Below are positions 62,701 to 64,000 of a DNA stretch of 64,000 bases, piece after piece. The notes below the pieces were generated by a model. It was given only the letters and a program-made list of their open reading frames with translations, did no database searches and had not been told where the DNA came from. Location: positions 1,488,001 to 1,552,000 of the forward strand of contig NW_026515416.1 of NCBI RefSeq assembly GCF_014898815.1, in the 5' to 3' direction. Each line of letters starts with the position of its first letter. The first letter of the stretch is position 1. The translations under genes and the position numbers were made by a program. The stretch comes from Panonychus citri (Eukaryota > Arthropoda > Arachnida > Trombidiformes > Tetranychidae).

Positions 62701-63293
62701 ACAATTAAACTGATTGTCTCATTGGTTTGATTGATTATAAGTAATGAGATTAATTTTTTGGTAAAACTTTTGCAAAAACTTAACGTAACTTACATATTAT
62801 ATTTATTATCAATTATTGATTGGGTCAATTGAAATCCTTGAGATTGACAATTTAGTTGATTTGGTTAACTCATTTGATTATAAATTGTTACACCCACTGA
62901 TTGATGAAACAAGCAAGTTTAATTTTAATCATTTTAAAGGTAAATTATGATTGATTGTGAAAGCAATTAATCAAAAATTACAAGTCACAATAACAATGTA
63001 ACGGTAAATTATGATAACGAAACTTTTTTTTTCACCAGCAAAGTTTTGACTAATTAATTGATTGATTAATTACAAAGGTACATTGCTGTTGTCCATCCAT
63101 TGAAACCTCGGATGACCAAACATCGGGTCATGTTGATTATCATTATGGTTTGGTCATTTGCGGCATTATTATCACTTCCCAATCTACTTTACTCGAGGCT
63201 ATTTACAATTCCGTTTCAGGACGGCGGGTATCGAGTCGTTTGTATCCTGGTTTGGCCTGATGGATACGCGGGACAATCAACATCCGATTACCT
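45734..63293 (+). CDS. TkR: Tachykinin-receptor-like rhodopsin-family GPCR, 5' part
   Basis: Exon 1 (45734-46467) and exon 2 (63078-63293) join in phase at an Arg codon, and a GTAAGT donor shows the gene continues past the window. The start is the ATG 11 nt after an acceptor at 45722. Residues 1-145 are an extracellular tail with a Ser-homopolymer region near 100-140. TM1 (WSIVFGLMILVAMVGN) is followed by WIVTGHRKMRTVTNVFLLNL and TM2 with NLTIADL. TM3 ends in SIDRYIAVVHPLKPRM, the DRY motif. TM4 and part of the second external loop (VVCILVWPDG) follow. The HRKMRTVTN and PLKPRM strings are characteristic of insect tachykinin receptors (TkR99D/86C type), which are Gq/Gs-coupled neuropeptide receptors. 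The 16.6-kb intron hosts a small gene. Confidence 0.88.
56100..56950. other. Compositionally distinct island in the GPCR intron
   Basis: More complex sequence than its flanks, without ACAATTAA or GATGAT repeats. It contains two related short segments (ending TAAATGCATTC and TAAATGTATTC). No long open frame, terminal repeat or target duplication is evident. It may be a decayed mobile element or a conserved noncoding block. Confidence 0.35.
57301..57426 (+). repeat. Diverged noncoding duplicate, copy 1
   Basis: Contains TTGAAACAATTAAG, then ATAGTCAC, then ATCAATAACAGTCTGGTGA, then GAGAAATTT and AAACGGAAACGGAAAC. The same blocks in the same order occur at 59450-59590. Confidence 0.55.
59450..59590 (+). 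repeat. Diverged noncoding duplicate, copy 2
   Basis: Carries TTGAAACAATTAAG, ATAGTCAC, ATCAATGACAATCTGATGA, GAGAAATTT and AAACGGAAACGGAAAC in the same order as copy 1, about 2.15 kb away. It lies about 0.5 kb upstream of the nested Gly-rich gene. Confidence 0.55.
59707..59752. repeat. (AG)n microsatellite upstream of the Gly-rich gene
   Basis: An uninterrupted AG run of 46 bp, about 300 bp upstream of the predicted TATA box of the nested gene. GA runs can bind GAGA-type factors in arthropods; no function is shown here. Confidence 0.9.
59823..60017 (+). other. Exon-like open frame just upstream of the Gly-rich gene
   Basis: After an acceptor-like TATTCATCAG (to 59822), a frame stays open to TGA at 60015-60017. 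It reads LINGKSFSVPGEICESIATL and ends in an acidic EEDDDEGDEEWNVKID. There is no ATG at its start. Its composition is more protein-like than other open frames in this intron, but it overlaps the presumed promoter of the nested gene and I find no partner exon. It could be chance. Confidence 0.2.
60018..60054 (+). promoter_or_regulatory. TATA box and initiator of the Gly-rich gene
   Basis: TATTTAAG (60018-60025) is followed by an arthropod-type initiator TCATTC (60049-60054). With A60051 as +1, the TATA box lies at about -33 to -26. The ATG follows 88 nt later at 60139. Confidence 0.5.
60139..60924 (+). CDS. Small secreted Gly/Tyr-rich peptide, nested in the GPCR intron
   Basis: Two exons, 60139-60242 (donor GTAAGC) and 60804-60924, join in phase to 74 residues. 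Residues 1-26 are a clear signal peptide (MMNFMVSLILAIVALCLYIG, then VPMVEA). The mature part begins GFLGGYGN and is almost all GYGGGYGG and GGYNRGYGG repeats, ending GYGYGR. The signal and the repeats are on separate exons. Such short Gly/Tyr-rich secreted proteins occur in arthropods and nematodes as cuticle or silk components and as antimicrobial peptides (ctenidin/acanthoscurrin or NLP type). Which role applies cannot be told from sequence. It lies on the same strand as its host gene, with its own TATA and initiator. A C-terminal amidation signal (GR) is possible but unproven. Confidence 0.85.
60925..63077 (+). other. GPCR intron, 3' part
   Basis: Includes the 3' UTR of the nested gene at its start. 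The rest is GATGAT/TCATCA low complexity to about 62.4 kb, then ACAATTAA-rich DNA up to the acceptor (CAAAG, to 63077). No exon recognised. Confidence 0.5.
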
Positions 63294-63836
63294 GTAAGTA
63301 GATTAGATTGATAAACTAATCAAGGCAAGAGAAATTTGTTCATTTAAAAACTAATTAGTCTTGAAAACTGAAATACATATGTATTAGTGTTTGGTATTAG
63401 AAACGAATCTAAAATGATTAATTGTCTTTTAATCACTTTTTTTTACTTTTAACTAGTGTATGGATTTTGTAACAATTAATCACTTCGAATCATTATAAAC
63501 TCGATACTTGCAAGTTTTTGTTCTTTTCAAATTGTTACCTTAATTGTTTACAGAAAAAGAGACCTTGATTTAGTTTAATATGTGAAACAATTTAGCTAAT
63601 CAATGATTCTCAAAGGGTACTTAGGAAACATTAGTATTTAATGTTAAGTTTGGTAGAGAATAAGATTTAAGGAGATTATCTTAGACAAATTGTCAACAAT
63701 TCTTATCCTTTACAATTGAATAATCAACGAGAACACGCTGGTGAGATAATCAATACGAATAAGGAATATGTTCAAAGTTGACTTTTCGTTGCAACGAAAA
63801 GAGCTCAAAGATATAAGATGATGAAGCCAATTCTCA

Positions 63837-63876
<40 letters not shown>

Positions 63877-64000
63877 ATGTAGATCTTAATATAATGAGGG
63901 AGTAGGAAGATTATCATTCTAATGATATACTGAACTGGGAATGAAATTCATGGGAAGATATGATTTATATCCATTGATTTTCCTAGTTAAATTATCACTT
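63294..64000 (+). other. Start of the next GPCR intron
   Basis: Begins with a GTAAGT donor. It is AT-rich, with ACAATTAA-type motifs and an (AG)n run at 63,839-63,873. The exons for TM5-TM7 are expected beyond the window. Confidence 0.6.

Noticed and set aside
1..64000. CRISPR arrays, bacterial operons or ribosome binding sites
   Set aside because: The window is clearly eukaryotic; repeats are microsatellites without spacer structure.

Overview
This window is nuclear DNA from an animal, most likely an arthropod. It is AT-rich, with spliced genes (GT-AG introns of about 70 bp to 16.6 kb), long noncoding stretches and many (AG)n microsatellites. The genes point to an arthropod: a masquerade-type serine protease homologue, an ABCH half-transporter (a subfamily best known from arthropods), a Shroom protein and a tachykinin-type receptor. 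A mite or other chelicerate is my best guess, at low confidence.

Layout. 1-1 kb: the 3' exons of a stum/SPEC3 membrane protein (+). 2.6-7.0 kb: a complete six-exon masquerade gene (-), with five CLIP-type Cys knots and a protease domain whose catalytic Ser is Gly. 7.6-8.3 kb: a PAGR1/PA1 homologue (-). It is head-to-head with mitochondrial ribosomal protein S10 (+, 8.8-9.7 kb), which has a frame anomaly at its last intron. 9.9-21.3 kb: an ABCH transporter (-) with a 9.3-kb first intron. Two further exon-like segments lie upstream at 22.1 and 22.8 kb. 22.9-34.7 kb: no gene recognised. 34.7-38.3 kb: Shroom (-), whose ASD2 domain is split by about 160 residues of homopolymeric insert.

38.6-44.0 kb holds the most unusual structure. 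Two nearly identical direct repeats of about 584 bp flank four intact, same-strand ORFs. Three of these have CCHC knuckles of the type found in Gag/ORF1 proteins of non-LTR retrotransposons. No reverse transcriptase, integrase or RNase H ORF lies between the repeats. The repeats contain a strong palindrome and a larger inverted repeat. The element ends 299 bp upstream of the Shroom start codon, on the same strand.

45.7-63.3 kb: the first two coding exons of a tachykinin-receptor-like GPCR (+), separated by a 16.6-kb intron. That intron contains a complete small secreted Gly/Tyr-rich peptide gene (60.1-60.9 kb, +) with a well-spaced TATA box and initiator. The GPCR continues beyond the window.

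The genes do not form a pathway. Noncoding DNA appears to alternate between two motif dialects: one rich in ACAATTAA/TTAATTGT, the other in TCATGATAA, GATGAT and AAAAAAGTTCT.
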